Positions 1 through 6,886 of a DNA stretch of 64,000 bases are shown here, in pieces (positions within the stretch are counted from its first letter, which is position 1; the number at the start of each line of letters is the position of its first letter). Below the pieces are notes generated by a model. The model was not told where the DNA came from and ran no database searches. It saw only the letters and a list, made by a program, of their open reading frames with translations. Origin of the DNA: a virus; the IMG/VR virus record IMGVR_UViG_3300047548_000145, positions 1 through 64,000 of that record; one strand, 5' to 3'. Made by a program: the position numbers and the translations under genes.

Positions 1-325
1 GTTCAAGTCCTGCTTTGTCATATGTTGGTTTTGACGGGTGGTCTAATGCCAAGTGCCACCAGTCGTCGTTGTCAATGATAACCTTTTTCCCAGATTGCTT
101 GCAGATGGCGAAGAAGTTGGCGAACGACTCACCAGAGAAAGGAACAGCTCTGGAGAAGATAACGTGCGTAATGCCTTCCCAGTTATCGGGTTGGATTTCC
201 TGCTTGTAATTGATTATTTTAAAATCAATAAGCCCCTTCTCCTTTAGTAGGGATAGGGGCTTGTAGATGCGGTGGTAAACAACGCCAGAGTTCTCGTCTC
301 CAATGCAAAGGATGTTCGGCTTCAT
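1..325 (-). CDS. Glycosyltransferase, GT-B-like (partial, C-terminus beyond window)
   Basis: The reading frame starts at the ATG at 325 and runs off the left edge. The visible part begins MKPNILCIGDENSGVVYHRI and contains VIIDNDDWWHL. This resembles the gene at 61928-62884, which has GVNYHRLIIPLKRL and LILDNDDYWEL at the same places, so the two are paralogues. That family looks like a retaining GT4-type glycosyltransferase that would use a nucleotide sugar. The start overlaps the stop of the upstream gene by ATGA. Acceptor unknown. Confidence 0.75.
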   Translation of the reverse strand, partial: MKPNILCIGDENSGVVYHRIYKPLSLLKEKGLIDFKIINYKQEIQPDNWEGITHVIFSRAVPFSGESFANFFAICKQSGKKVIIDNDDWWHLALDHPSKPTYDKAGLE

Positions 326-858
326 CTTAGGTAGTTATAGTAACAAAGATAGTCGTTGAGCGTCTTAATCTTTGGGTTCCTTGCCATTAGTGCTTGGGCA
401 AACAATCCGTCTCCTTCGTATATGTATTCGAATCTTGCTTTACCGATAAACCCAATACGAACCATATAGGACGCGGTGTCCACGTTGCCGATTCTGGGCG
501 AGGTTGTGGCGTACAGGCGTGGGTCTCCGTTTCGAAAGCATTGCGCCCAGTTGATAAAGTCCTCCGTGCTATCCTTGACGGCTTCGTACCAGTTCGGATG
601 TATTACGTTGTCGTCGTCTAAGAAGTAAACGTAGTCGTTGTCGCTTGCTGATGCTTGCAGGTAGTCGATTGCCAAGTTACGGAGTGGGTGTCCCCAAGCA
701 CCGCCGAGGTTAGAGCGGATAACCTTTACGCCTTTTGGTACGTTTTTCTTTTTAGTGGAGTAATCCATAAAGACCGTCCAAGTGCAGCCAGCGGGAATTG
801 TCTCCCGTAGGTGTTCGAGGTTCTCGGGTCTTGAGCAAGGGGTGACGATATGAATCAT
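322..858 (-). CDS. Glycosyltransferase, GT-A-like
   Basis: This 178-residue protein opens with MIHIVTPCSRPENL, typical of small GT-A glycosyltransferases. An acidic metal/nucleotide-sugar motif, FLDDDNVIHPNWYEAV, has its Asp cluster at about residues 81-83. It is a clear paralogue of the 178-residue protein at 60630-61166 (MIHIITPCHRPENL, FMDSDNIVHPEWYE), including the shared end YYNY(L/I). It is translationally coupled to the GT-B-like gene at 1-325. A catalytic domain this short is common in phages. Sugar and acceptor cannot be read from sequence. Confidence 0.8.
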   Translation of the reverse strand: MIHIVTPCSRPENLEHLRETIPAGCTWTVFMDYSTKKKNVPKGVKVIRSNLGGAWGHPLRNLAIDYLQASASDNDYVYFLDDDNVIHPNWYEAVKDSTEDFINWAQCFRNGDPRLYATTSPRIGNVDTASYMVRIGFIGKARFEYIYEGDGLFAQALMARNPKIKTLNDYLCYYNYLR

Positions 859-884
859 AATTTATTGTATTAATATCCATCGAA

Positions 885-903
885 TAAGGTTAAACCTTAT
901 TTG
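885..903. repeat. Perfect 9-bp inverted repeat
   Basis: AATAAGGTT (885-893) and AACCTTATT (895-903) are separated by one base, in the gap between the HNH gene and the glycosyltransferase gene. It could be an operator or a weak hairpin. It lacks the U-run expected of a terminator. Confidence 0.5.
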
Positions 904-914
904 GTAGATATGAA

Positions 915-1169
915 TCATTGAGGTATTTTCTTTAAATGTACGGCCTTCAAGAAGTCCTTGGATAACTCAACACCAAAGTCGGCTTCGTGGTGGCACTCAC
1001 GGCAAAGAGCCATAAGGTTTTCTATTACGTCTCGGCTCTTGCTCCCACCCATACCGCGTGGTTCGATATGATGTATGTCCACGGCCCTTCGGCCGCACAC
1101 TTCGCAGCCCAAAAATTCAACCGGGCTTATGCCCATCGCTTGGAAGTAAATCTTCGTGTGCTTCTTCAT
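915..1169 (-). CDS. Free-standing HNH endonuclease
   Basis: This 84-residue HNH nuclease has a Cys pair at residues 22/25 (CEVC), the DIHHIEPRGMGG core with His33/His34, Asn51, and a second Cys set at 56/59 followed by His60 (CRECH). These are the zinc-binding and catalytic elements of the HNH family. It is not inside a recognisable intron. It could be a mobile homing-type nuclease or a packaging/defence nuclease. The start at 1169 gives the conserved KKHTKIYFQA lead-in. A smaller ORF overlaps its 5' end. Confidence 0.85.
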   Translation of the reverse strand: MKKHTKIYFQAMGISPVEFLGCEVCGRRAVDIHHIEPRGMGGSKSRDVIENLMALCRECHHEADFGVELSKDFLKAVHLKKIPQ

Positions 1170-1257
1170 AATGTTCTCCAGAATTTCCGTTTCTTATAAT
1201 AATGCGGAGGCGTTTCTCCTCCTCGTCTTCTACATAGGTATAGTTTGCGCAGCTCAT
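1117..1257 (-). CDS. Small ORF, 46 aa, unknown
   Basis: The ORF runs from ATG 1257 to TGA 1117 and encodes an acidic/basic peptide beginning MSCANYTYVEDEEEKRLRII. It overlaps the HNH start by about 53 bases in another frame. The composition looks protein-like and it fills an otherwise empty gap, but the long overlap makes it uncertain. Confidence 0.35.
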   Translation of the reverse strand: MSCANYTYVEDEEEKRLRIIIRNGNSGEHYEEAHEDLLPSDGHKPG

Positions 1258-1343
1258 AAAGTGTAAAGTGAAATGGTCACATTTTGTAAAGTGATAGATA
1301 TATCGTTCATTAAAGTATTAAATCGCACTTAATGATGGTTTTA

Positions 1344-1568
1344 TCAATCAAGGTTTAGGTTGTTGTCCGACATCAGTTCCCGCAGTTGTTCACGACAGGC
1401 ATAGTAGGCTTTCAGTTCCCCTTCTGACATTCCGTCTGGGGCGTACTTCGTTTTGCCCCTTAGCCATTGGTCCATATCCCAAAGCACTGAGTGCATTCGG
1501 TGTGCGGATGTTGCCAAGTCGAACTCTATCTGGTCGTCTGGCAGATTGTATTCAATGGTCGCTTTCAT
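1344..1568 (-). CDS. Conserved phage hypothetical, 74 aa
   Basis: MKATIEYNLPDDQIEFDLAT followed by a helical segment ending in an acidic/Asn-rich tail. I know similar short proteins (MKAT-[IL]-[EF]-x-NLP-[DE]) from Bacteroidota and other phages, without an assigned function. It overlaps the preceding gene by 17 bases. Confidence 0.7.
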   Translation of the reverse strand: MKATIEYNLPDDQIEFDLATSAHRMHSVLWDMDQWLRGKTKYAPDGMSEGELKAYYACREQLRELMSDNNLNLD

Positions 1569-1722
1569 AATCTTTGTTTTTTATAAAATCAATATGAATA
1601 GCCCAAAACAAAAATGCTATTCGCATAGTGTAACTGTGATTGTAATACTCACCTACATTGTCCCACACGGATAAACCAACGTCAAAGAAAGAACGTGTAT
1701 TTTGTATAAACTCTATTTTCAT
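1552..1722 (-). CDS. Small hypothetical, 56 aa
   Basis: ATG at 1722, TGA at 1552. The peptide begins MKIEFIQNTRSFFDVGLSVW and has a hydrophobic stretch AFLFWAIHIDF. The start overlaps the stop of the upstream gene (ATGA) and is preceded by the TAACACCAACGAGAAATG start-site motif found throughout this operon. Possible membrane-associated protein. Function unknown. Confidence 0.65.
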   Translation of the reverse strand: MKIEFIQNTRSFFDVGLSVWDNVGEYYNHSYTMRIAFLFWAIHIDFIKNKDYESDH

Positions 1723-1964
1723 TTCTCGTTGGTGTTATATGTTTCGTTGTAGTATCGCTCTGACGCTTCTTTAAGAATATCTCCACGTTTTGGACTTGCT
1801 TCAATATAAGTATTAAGAATCTGATGCTTCTCCATTTCTTTGGCTGGGTAGAAAAGGTTGTGCTTCATTATCATAAACTCAATTTTTGAAATTTTTTTAT
1901 CATCATATTTTTCAAATAAAGAATTGATTTCACTTTCATACCACTCTATCGCTGTCTGTTTCAT
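1719..1964 (-). CDS. MKQTA...YNET-tail family protein, 81 aa
   Basis: The N-terminus MKQTAIEWYESEINSLF, the middle AKEMEKHQIL and the end YYNETYNTNEK define a family repeated in this genome (1719, 2924, 4912, 5118, 14126, 58895). The middle is variable and helical. The last residues TYNTNEK are encoded by the start-site motif of the next gene. Function unknown; presumably a small early helical protein. Confidence 0.7.
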   Translation of the reverse strand: MKQTAIEWYESEINSLFEKYDDKKISKIEFMIMKHNLFYPAKEMEKHQILNTYIEASPKRGDILKEASERYYNETYNTNEK

Positions 1965-1976
1965 TTTTCGTTAGTG

Positions 1977-2219
1977 TTAAAGGTTTTTGATTTCTTGTTT
2001 TACTTGATTCCAGTATGTCCTTTGTCTATTTTCAATAGTATTACCTACGTCTTCAAGATATTCTGATGTTGGTAATATCTGTATAATCTCATCAACTGCG
2101 ATTAATGCACATTGTTTAGACAATCGCCAAGCATTTTCTGTGTAATGCTCATCTTTATCATTAATGAATGTATCAAAACATTTACCAATTAATTCTTGTA
2201 CTTTTTCTTTTGGTGTCAT
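1977..2219 (-). CDS. Small hypothetical, 80 aa
   Basis: MTPKEKVQELIGKCFDTFI followed by a helical, Gln/Arg-rich C-terminus (NRQRTYWNQVKQEI). It resembles conserved short phage proteins of unknown role. The stop lies 12 bases before the next ATG, so here the start-site motif of the next gene is non-coding. Confidence 0.65.
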   Translation of the reverse strand: MTPKEKVQELIGKCFDTFINDKDEHYTENAWRLSKQCALIAVDEIIQILPTSEYLEDVGNTIENRQRTYWNQVKQEIKNL

Positions 2220-2551
2220 TTCTCTTTGGTGTTAGATTTAACGATTTCAATCAACTCAGTAAGACAAGCAAGTTCCGCTTCTTCATAAGTGTTAAAATTA
2301 TTTGGTTGTTTTATATAATGTTCTATGTCGGGATATATACACCATTCAAAACCGTACTTTTTGCAACCCTCAACAATTCCATTGTGTTTATGATTATCCC
2401 TAAACCATCTAAATGCTTGTTGGTATAGTGGCATTTTTATATCACTTTTTAATGTAATATCTATATCTGATGCAGTTCCAAAACAAGGTTCATCAAACCC
2501 AAGCTGCTTCAACTCTAAAGCAAGTTGGTATGGTACAAATTCTTGTGTCAT
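2216..2551 (-). CDS. Conserved phage hypothetical, 111 aa
   Basis: Begins MTQEFVPYQLALELKQLGFD and contains the conserved segment YQQAFRWFRDNHK, seen in many phage proteins of about this size (recalled, function unknown). It ends SNTKEK, encoded by the start-site motif of the next gene, with an ATGA overlap. Confidence 0.7.
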   Translation of the reverse strand: MTQEFVPYQLALELKQLGFDEPCFGTASDIDITLKSDIKMPLYQQAFRWFRDNHKHNGIVEGCKKYGFEWCIYPDIEHYIKQPNNFNTYEEAELACLTELIEIVKSNTKEK

Positions 2552-2772
2552 TTCTCGTTGGTGTTAAAGGTTTCGTTGTAATGAGAATCGCCCCATTTTT
2601 TAGCAAACTTATCATCGTTTTTGATTCTATTGATGAATTCTTCTTGTGTAAAAAACTTATAGGTACCATTTATAAGTTCTATCATTTCATCATCATCCAA
2701 AACATCAGGGTTTGTTGATTTATAGTTCTTATAGGCATCAAGGATTAATTCCGTTTGTGATTTTGCTTTCAT
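2548..2772 (-). CDS. Small hypothetical with YNET tail, 74 aa
   Basis: An N-terminus MKAKSQTELILDAYKNY unlike the MKQTA family ends in the family tail HYNETFNTNEK. This suggests that only the C-terminal tail is shared between otherwise unrelated proteins. ATGA overlaps on both sides. Confidence 0.65.
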   Translation of the reverse strand: MKAKSQTELILDAYKNYKSTNPDVLDDDEMIELINGTYKFFTQEEFINRIKNDDKFAKKWGDSHYNETFNTNEK

Positions 2773-2927
2773 TTCCGTATGGCCTTAATGAATCCACGAA
2801 TAAATCCAATACCAAATCTAATTGGCACAGGAGAAAATACCCAAAGCCAAGACCAATCAATAACTGAGGTCACTTTAAGTACGACAAACAATGCTGTCAA
2901 CAGGATTGCAAATAGATTATTCTTCAT
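2769..2927 (-). CDS. Small membrane protein, 52 aa
   Basis: ATG at 2927 and TGA at 2769, with perfect ATGA overlaps to both neighbours. The peptide begins MKNNLFAILLTALFVVLKV and is largely hydrophobic, with one transmembrane segment at residues 4-17 and an amphipathic aromatic part (WSWLWVFSP). The end is basic (KAIRK). Small single-pass proteins of this kind are common in phage early regions. Function unknown. Confidence 0.7.
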   Translation of the reverse strand: MKNNLFAILLTALFVVLKVTSVIDWSWLWVFSPVPIRFGIGFIRGFIKAIRK

Positions 2928-3181
2928 TTCTCTTTGGTGTTAAAGGTTTCTTTGTAGTATTGCTCTGCGTAATCAATGTATTCTAAACTTGATTTTGCAC
3001 TTTGTCTTACGCCTTCAAAATGGCATTGTCTTGCAGTCCTCATAATCTGCTCCTTCTCCATTTCTTTGGCTTTTTCAATTAAATGATACATACTGCTATG
3101 CACTCCAATCGTGCTTTCAAGTTTTACAAACTCATACTCAAGCCACTCTAATGCTGTTCGGTTTGCTGTTTCTGGTTTCAT
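2924..3181 (-). CDS. MKQTA/YNET-tail family protein, 85 aa
   Basis: The N-terminus is diverged (MKPETANRTALEWLEYEF) but the AKEMEKEQIM block and EQYYKETFNTKEK tail are intact. FNTKEK is encoded by the start-site motif of the next gene. Helical, soluble, unknown role. Confidence 0.7.
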   Translation of the reverse strand: MKPETANRTALEWLEYEFVKLESTIGVHSSMYHLIEKAKEMEKEQIMRTARQCHFEGVRQSAKSSLEYIDYAEQYYKETFNTKEK

Positions 3182-3339
3182 TTCTTCTCAAAGTATTCGT
3201 TCAACAGTTCCGCTAAATACTGGGCATCTTCATCTATAGTGTCTCCAATTTTCTCTCCATCTATGAAAACATCGTATCCAGTAGTGTAGCAACACCCATC
3301 AGCGCAAGTGTGTTCGTATGGTACAAGTTCTATCTTCAT
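3178..3339 (-). CDS. Small hypothetical, 53 aa
   Basis: ATG at 3339, TGA at 3178 with an ATGA overlap to the next gene. It begins MKIELVPYEHTCADGCCYTT and contains a Cys cluster (C..GCC), then an acidic region with GEKIGDTIDEDA. The Cys cluster could bind metal. Its upstream copy of the start-site motif (TTTAACACTAACTAGAAATG) lies outside any gene. Confidence 0.6.
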   Translation of the reverse strand: MKIELVPYEHTCADGCCYTTGYDVFIDGEKIGDTIDEDAQYLAELLNEYFEKK

Positions 3340-3358
3340 TTCTAGTTAGTGTTAAAGG

Positions 3359-3559
3359 TTACCACTTACGCAATTCGTTTATTGCCTGTACTATGAATAC
3401 AGGAATCATAGCAATTAATGCTACTAAGATCAGGGGCCATAGCAATGACACACCAGCCTGACCAACTACGTCATCCTCGTTATGTGCATCTTTAGGCCCG
3501 TGTATCCAGGCTGTAACAATAAAGCCTATCACGTAGATGGCTATGTATAGTAGTGTCAT
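3359..3559 (-). CDS. Small membrane protein, 66 aa
   Basis: Two hydrophobic segments, residues 3-18 and about 38-60, flank a polar loop (HGPKDAHNEDD). The ATG overlaps the preceding stop. Function unknown. Confidence 0.65.
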   Translation of the reverse strand: MTLLYIAIYVIGFIVTAWIHGPKDAHNEDDVVGQAGVSLLWPLILVALIAMIPVFIVQAINELRKW

Positions 3560-3768
3560 TTCTCGCTGGTATATAAAAATGCTATGGCAACTATTTCTTC
3601 CCCATCGCTAAATGTTGCGATGTCATCTTCTTGTAATTCGTGAATAGAAGTTATTATTGCCTCATCATCTCCACCTCTTACTTGTTCGTCTTTCAAGTAA
3701 TCGTAGATTACTACATCTACATCTTGTGGAAGTAATTGCAATTCCTGAATAAGTTCTTTTACTTTCAT
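3556..3768 (-). CDS. Conserved phage hypothetical, 70 aa
   Basis: MKVKELIQELQLLPQDVDVV is the N-terminus of a short alpha/beta family I recognise from many phages (x-KELI-x2-L-x-LPQ), function unknown. It ends YTSEK, a variant of the tail specified by the next gene's start site. Probably related in fold to the next protein (3781-3993). Confidence 0.7.
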   Translation of the reverse strand: MKVKELIQELQLLPQDVDVVIYDYLKDEQVRGGDDEAIITSIHELQEDDIATFSDGEEIVAIAFLYTSEK

Positions 3769-3780
3769 TTGTCTTTGGTT

Positions 3781-3993
3781 TTAAATGTTTACATCACTAA
3801 ACTGGAAACAGAGTATCGCAACATATCCACCTCCTGGAATGCGGTGTCTTGCCCACATATCTTTAGTCATTGGTAATTGCATTTCTTCCCTATCATCATC
3901 AGCGGGTACTATGATTATTTTTGTGTCAGATGGATAGTGTGCGATTTCAGATCTCAGTTCTCCGATTGTCATAATGTTGTTGTTTTGTTTCAT
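3781..3993 (-). CDS. Conserved phage hypothetical, 70 aa
   Basis: MTIGELRSEIAHYPSDTKII (from residue 8) matches the layout of the neighbour at 3556, so the two may be paralogues. Translation may start at residue 8 (3972). The stop TAA falls inside the start-site motif of the next gene, leaving that motif non-coding. Confidence 0.65.
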   Translation of the reverse strand: MKQNNNIMTIGELRSEIAHYPSDTKIIIVPADDDREEMQLPMTKDMWARHRIPGGGYVAILCFQFSDVNI

Positions 3994-4316
3994 TTCTCGT
4001 TGGTGTTAAGTTTCTTGGGTTTTCTTTTCAAATACTTGTCAACCTTAATAGATAACCGTTCGGTACAAGGGATTGTAATTACTAATCTCAAATAAGGAAG
4101 CAGTGCTGTAACTCCAATACCCCAATGTCCGCTAATTGTAAAAGCTATTTCAAAATCAAAAGCATCTCGTGTCCACACCTTAAAAAACATCCAATTAAAA
4201 CTCCAATTGAATGTATTATATTCATCGGCTTTTCTATAACTTATTACGGGTATAAGTGGGAATGTATAATTTGTGTACCACTTGCGAAATTTTCTGTTTT
4301 CACAATTTTCAATCAT
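3990..4316 (-). CDS. Conserved phage hypothetical, 108 aa
   Basis: Aromatic-rich protein with FSFNWSFNWMFFKVWTRD-like character and the recognisable string HWGIGVTALLPYLR. The family is widespread in Bacteroidota phages (recalled, no function). The C-terminus KKLNTNEK is written by the next gene's start-site motif. Confidence 0.7.
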   Translation of the reverse strand: MIENCENRKFRKWYTNYTFPLIPVISYRKADEYNTFNWSFNWMFFKVWTRDAFDFEIAFTISGHWGIGVTALLPYLRLVITIPCTERLSIKVDKYLKRKPKKLNTNEK

Positions 4317-4495
4317 TTCTCGTTGGTGTTTAATTCTTTAGCCAGTATAATTACAACGTTTATTGTAGTAAAAACAATTGCATAAACAAACCTTGCTGAC
4401 TCGGTCCATTCGCTTGGATTCATATTCCAATTAACAAATGCAATCAAAAGGTATTGGAATACCATTAGTGCTAAAAATGTAAGTACGTGTTTCAT
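4313..4495 (-). CDS. Small membrane protein, 60 aa
   Basis: Two predicted transmembrane segments (residues 4-21 and 35-52). Ends KELNTNEK through the start-site motif. Unknown function. Confidence 0.65.
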   Translation of the reverse strand: MKHVLTFLALMVFQYLLIAFVNWNMNPSEWTESARFVYAIVFTTINVVIILAKELNTNEK

Positions 4496-4722
4496 TTATT
4501 GTTGGTGTTAAATGTTATTTCTCCTTTTACTTCTGTACAATAATTGTTTGGGTTAAACGTTTGTTGAACTTCTTCTTCGACAATGCAACAGTATCCATAA
4601 GGGTCAAGTTTATTAAAAAACTCCTCGCATTCTTCAGCCGCCTCTCGGTTGGTGAAGTAACCCATATTAATTCCATTATATTCTCCAACCCTAACTATGT
4701 ATATAATCATTATGTCTTTCAT
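4492..4722 (-). CDS. Small hypothetical, 76 aa
   Basis: MKDIMIIYIVRVGEYNGINM, then TNREAAEECEEFFNKLDP. This resembles short alpha/beta proteins with a conserved F-T-[NS]-x-E-A-A motif found in phages. Two Cys sit next to each other (YCCIVEEE). Ends ITFNTNNK from the start-site motif. Confidence 0.6.
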   Translation of the reverse strand: MKDIMIIYIVRVGEYNGINMGYFTNREAAEECEEFFNKLDPYGYCCIVEEEVQQTFNPNNYCTEVKGEITFNTNNK

Positions 4723-4919
4723 TTCTCGTTGGCGTTAAGTATTTCTTTCAATTGGTCGTATGTTGCTTTTGCGGCCTCGCCCCAATACATTTCGCACTCA
4801 CCATCTTTGATAGGCGATTGAACAAAAAAGGATTGGCGCATTCCAGCCATAGCCCTGAATCGGTAACAGGTTCCCTTCATATGGCAACCGTCTCCTTTGC
4901 ATTTGGTTATGTCAGCCAT
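4719..4919 (-). CDS. Small Cys-rich protein, possibly zinc-binding, 66 aa
   Basis: Cysteines at 7, 12 and 18 (KCKGDGCHMKGTCYRF) and one at about 43 (GECEMYW) form a likely metal site. I recall similar short phage proteins with C-x4-C-x5-C and a terminal C-x-MYW. Function unknown. Confidence 0.7.
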   Translation of the reverse strand: MADITKCKGDGCHMKGTCYRFRAMAGMRQSFFVQSPIKDGECEMYWGEAAKATYDQLKEILNANEK

Positions 4920-5121
4920 TGTTGTTAAAGGTCTTGTTAAATAAATCTAATGCAGATGCCCTGCGGTATGATTCGTAACTATTGTCCTTGCACATAAAAT
5001 CCATAGTGAAATCAATCATCTGCTCCTTCTCCATTTCTTTAGCGGCTTGTATATCCAAATCAACTAATCCTTTTTCTTTGATGATTTGTTCAACCAACCA
5101 CTCTACTGCTGTCTGTTTCAT
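4912..5121 (-). CDS. MKQTAVEWL family protein, 69 aa
   Basis: Standard family member: MKQTAVEWLVEQIIKEKGL, AKEMEKEQMIDF, and a degenerate tail LFNKTFNNNG. Overlaps its downstream gene by 8 bases. Helical, unknown role. Confidence 0.7.
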   Translation of the reverse strand: MKQTAVEWLVEQIIKEKGLVDLDIQAAKEMEKEQMIDFTMDFMCKDNSYESYRRASALDLFNKTFNNNG

Positions 5122-5612
5122 TCCTCGCTGGCTTTATCTGTTTTACTTTCATCCCATCCTTTAGATCGTCTACTTGTTATTTCCTTAATTGCTTGTTTAT
5201 ACAACTCATCACTTACCTGGGTTTTGGAAATCATCTCATCCTCATCTTTAAACGGATACATACCAACTTCTTGCATCAGCATAGTTATAACTCTTTCATT
5301 TGGAGTTTCCCATTCCCAATATCCATAAAACATACTCTTTGCAAATAGCTTTACTATTGTTTCTAATTTTTCTTCTCGTGTCATTTGCTCTTTTGTGCCG
5401 AATGTTTCGTTGTAGTATTGTTCAAAGTATTGGAAATTACTATTAAGGCCTTTATGATATGTTTTTCGGTGCTGCTCATTCTCCATTTCTTTGGCCTGCT
5501 TAATGATATATTCTCTTGTACTCTTATAGTTAGTTGTCTTGGGAGCAACTTTCATTTGCTCATCCAAAGCACCCAATGCACTAACCAACCATTCTACTGG
5601 TGTCTGTTTCAT
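5118..5612 (-). CDS. MKQTPVEWL family protein fused to a second small protein, 164 aa
   Basis: Residues 1-76 are a complete family member (MKQTPVEWLVSAL, AKEMENEQH, EQYYNETFGTKEQ). From Met77 (codon 5382-5384) a second protein begins, MTREEKLETIVKLFAKSM. At the junction the usual start-site motif is present, but the frame is continuous instead of stopping at ATGA. The product is therefore either a fusion or two proteins from nested starts. The second half is a helical phage protein of unknown role with an EVGMYPF segment. Confidence 0.7.
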   Translation of the reverse strand: MKQTPVEWLVSALGALDEQMKVAPKTTNYKSTREYIIKQAKEMENEQHRKTYHKGLNSNFQYFEQYYNETFGTKEQMTREEKLETIVKLFAKSMFYGYWEWETPNERVITMLMQEVGMYPFKDEDEMISKTQVSDELYKQAIKEITSRRSKGWDESKTDKASEE

Positions 5613-5833
5613 TATAGTCTAACTTGTATTTCTAAAGATTTCACAAAAGATTCATATTGCTCATCCGTAAGGTGCTTTGGCTTCCTTAATATAAGCATAG
5701 GACTGCAAGAATTTTCATTCCACTTCCATATCGAGTACCCCTTATAGTGCATCTTTTCGATGGTGTATGGATGTTTTACTGATTGTTTCATTTTAATTAA
5801 GTCGATTTCGCCATAATTAGAAATTACTGGCAT
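5612..5833 (-). CDS. Small hypothetical, 73 aa
   Basis: Contains MHYKGYSIWKWNENSCSPML, suggesting a small beta domain. An internal Met at residue 15 (5791) is an alternative start. Overlaps its downstream gene by one base. Function unknown. Confidence 0.55.
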   Translation of the reverse strand: MPVISNYGEIDLIKMKQSVKHPYTIEKMHYKGYSIWKWNENSCSPMLILRKPKHLTDEQYESFVKSLEIQVRL

Positions 5834-5834
5834 T

Positions 5835-6389
5835 TTATAGTGTCGGGAAGTTCACATCGCAGGTAAGCCAAACAACATCATCCTCCATATTCATTGCTGA
5901 TACCGTTAGCCCCTTAAACTTTGGAGACATTCTACCCATCTCTGCCCCTATGCAAATGTAAGGCCCGCCACTTGGGTCTACCATAGTAACTTTCTTGTCA
6001 TCAGACATTGAGAACCTGTAATGCTTGAATGGGCCTTCCCACTTGATTAGGTTAATACTCTGCCAAGTGAATGTGTACAGATCACCGTATCTGTTCTTGT
6101 ACTCTACTTTGCGCCCATTTTTCTTGCCTTGCGCCTGCTTTTCAGGTTTGTAATACTTTCGAATCACCTTAAAGATTCTTGATGTATCACTATCCAAGGA
6201 TATCACACCCGTCTTAGCACCGTAAAATGCTATGGTGTATCCGTAGTTAGCAGTCCAGTCCTCTTTCAGTACAACGTTACCATTAACACTGCGTAGGTAT
6301 ATCCAAGGGATGTTTCCAATAAGTTCGATTTCAATTCCAATCTTGCTGAGTCTGTTCTTCAGCACTTCCAATTCATTTTTCATAGTCAA
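5835..6389 (-). CDS. Conserved phage hypothetical, 184 aa
   Basis: The N-terminal part (residues 1-80, RLSKIGIEIELIGNIPWIYL) belongs to a family I recall from many phages. The C-terminal part (about 95-184) looks like a separate beta-rich domain with SGGPYICIGAEMGR. The two halves are linked by a basic segment (EKQAQGKKNGRK). It may be a fusion of two small phage families. Function unknown. Confidence 0.65.
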   Translation of the reverse strand: MTMKNELEVLKNRLSKIGIEIELIGNIPWIYLRSVNGNVVLKEDWTANYGYTIAFYGAKTGVISLDSDTSRIFKVIRKYYKPEKQAQGKKNGRKVEYKNRYGDLYTFTWQSINLIKWEGPFKHYRFSMSDDKKVTMVDPSGGPYICIGAEMGRMSPKFKGLTVSAMNMEDDVVWLTCDVNFPTL

Positions 6390-6625
6390 TAAGTTAATCG
6401 TTTACCTAGGTTGACAGATTTAGTCACTGCAAGGATGACAATGTCTGTAGCCTTATGTAGGTCATACCTGTAGATAAGTTGATCCATAAGCTTCTTGTCG
6501 TTTCTTATACAGCGCAACTCCATCCAGTCTGTAATTCCCCAAGCCTTCTTCTCAGCCCTCTTCCTAGCCTTGGTGTATGATATCTTTAATTCTAGATACC
6601 ATATGTCGTTAGTCTGTTCGCACAT
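6386..6625 (-). CDS. Small hypothetical, 79 aa
   Basis: Helical, basic protein (SYTKARKRAEKKAWGI). The ATGA overlap couples it to the gene at 5835. It is the first protein-coding gene downstream of the tRNA cluster in the leftward direction. Confidence 0.6.
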   Translation of the reverse strand: MCEQTNDIWYLELKISYTKARKRAEKKAWGITDWMELRCIRNDKKLMDQLIYRYDLHKATDIVILAVTKSVNLGKRLTY

Positions 6626-6639
6626 AGTATTTGTATTAG

Positions 6640-6709
6640 TAGCGGGTGGTGGATTCGAACCACCCTAGACCAGCTTATGAGACTGGTCGGCTCACCAGAG
6701 CTACCCGCA
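6640..6709 (-). tRNA. tRNA-Met (CAT), short D-arm
   Basis: The T-arm is perfect (GGTGG, TTCGAAT loop, CCACC). The acceptor pairs GCGGGT with ACCCGC. The anticodon arm CCAGT-CTCATAA-GCTGG gives anticodon CAT. Oddities: the gene is only 70 nt, the D-stem GCTC/GAGC encloses a 4-nt loop, three bases separate D- and anticodon arms, and positions 1 and 72 are an unpaired T:T. The 1:72 mismatch recalls initiator tRNA, but the GGG/CCC anticodon stem of initiators is absent. It could also be a tRNA-Ile2 precursor with CAT. Confidence 0.8.
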
Positions 6710-6714
6710 GTTTG

Positions 6715-6855
6715 TAGTCAGGGCAAGAATCGAACTTGCTCCCAGGGACGGTTCCCTTATCAGTCACACAGAGCTAATTACTTCCCTGCTTTACCTGCCG
6801 TGTAATGCTTTGTGGCCACTCCACACTACCAAAGGTCTCCAAAGACCACCTGACT
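6715..6855 (-). ncRNA. tRNA-like RNA with large internal insertion (141 nt)
   Basis: The ends form a perfect 7-bp acceptor stem (AGTCAGG at 6849-6855, CCTGACT at 6716-6722) followed by A at the discriminator position. There is a perfect T-arm (GCAAG, TTCGATT, CTTGC). Just inside the 5' acceptor strand a small D-arm-like hairpin GTCT-TTGG-AGAC is present. The remaining roughly 95 nt can form several short hairpins, but no normal anticodon arm can be assigned. Both ends match those of the tRNA-like gene at 7205-7369. It may be an intron-bearing tRNA, a degraded tRNA or a tRNA mimic. Confidence 0.5.
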
Positions 6856-6886
6856 GTGTTGCTCGTCTTTCCGAGCTGTCATTTTA

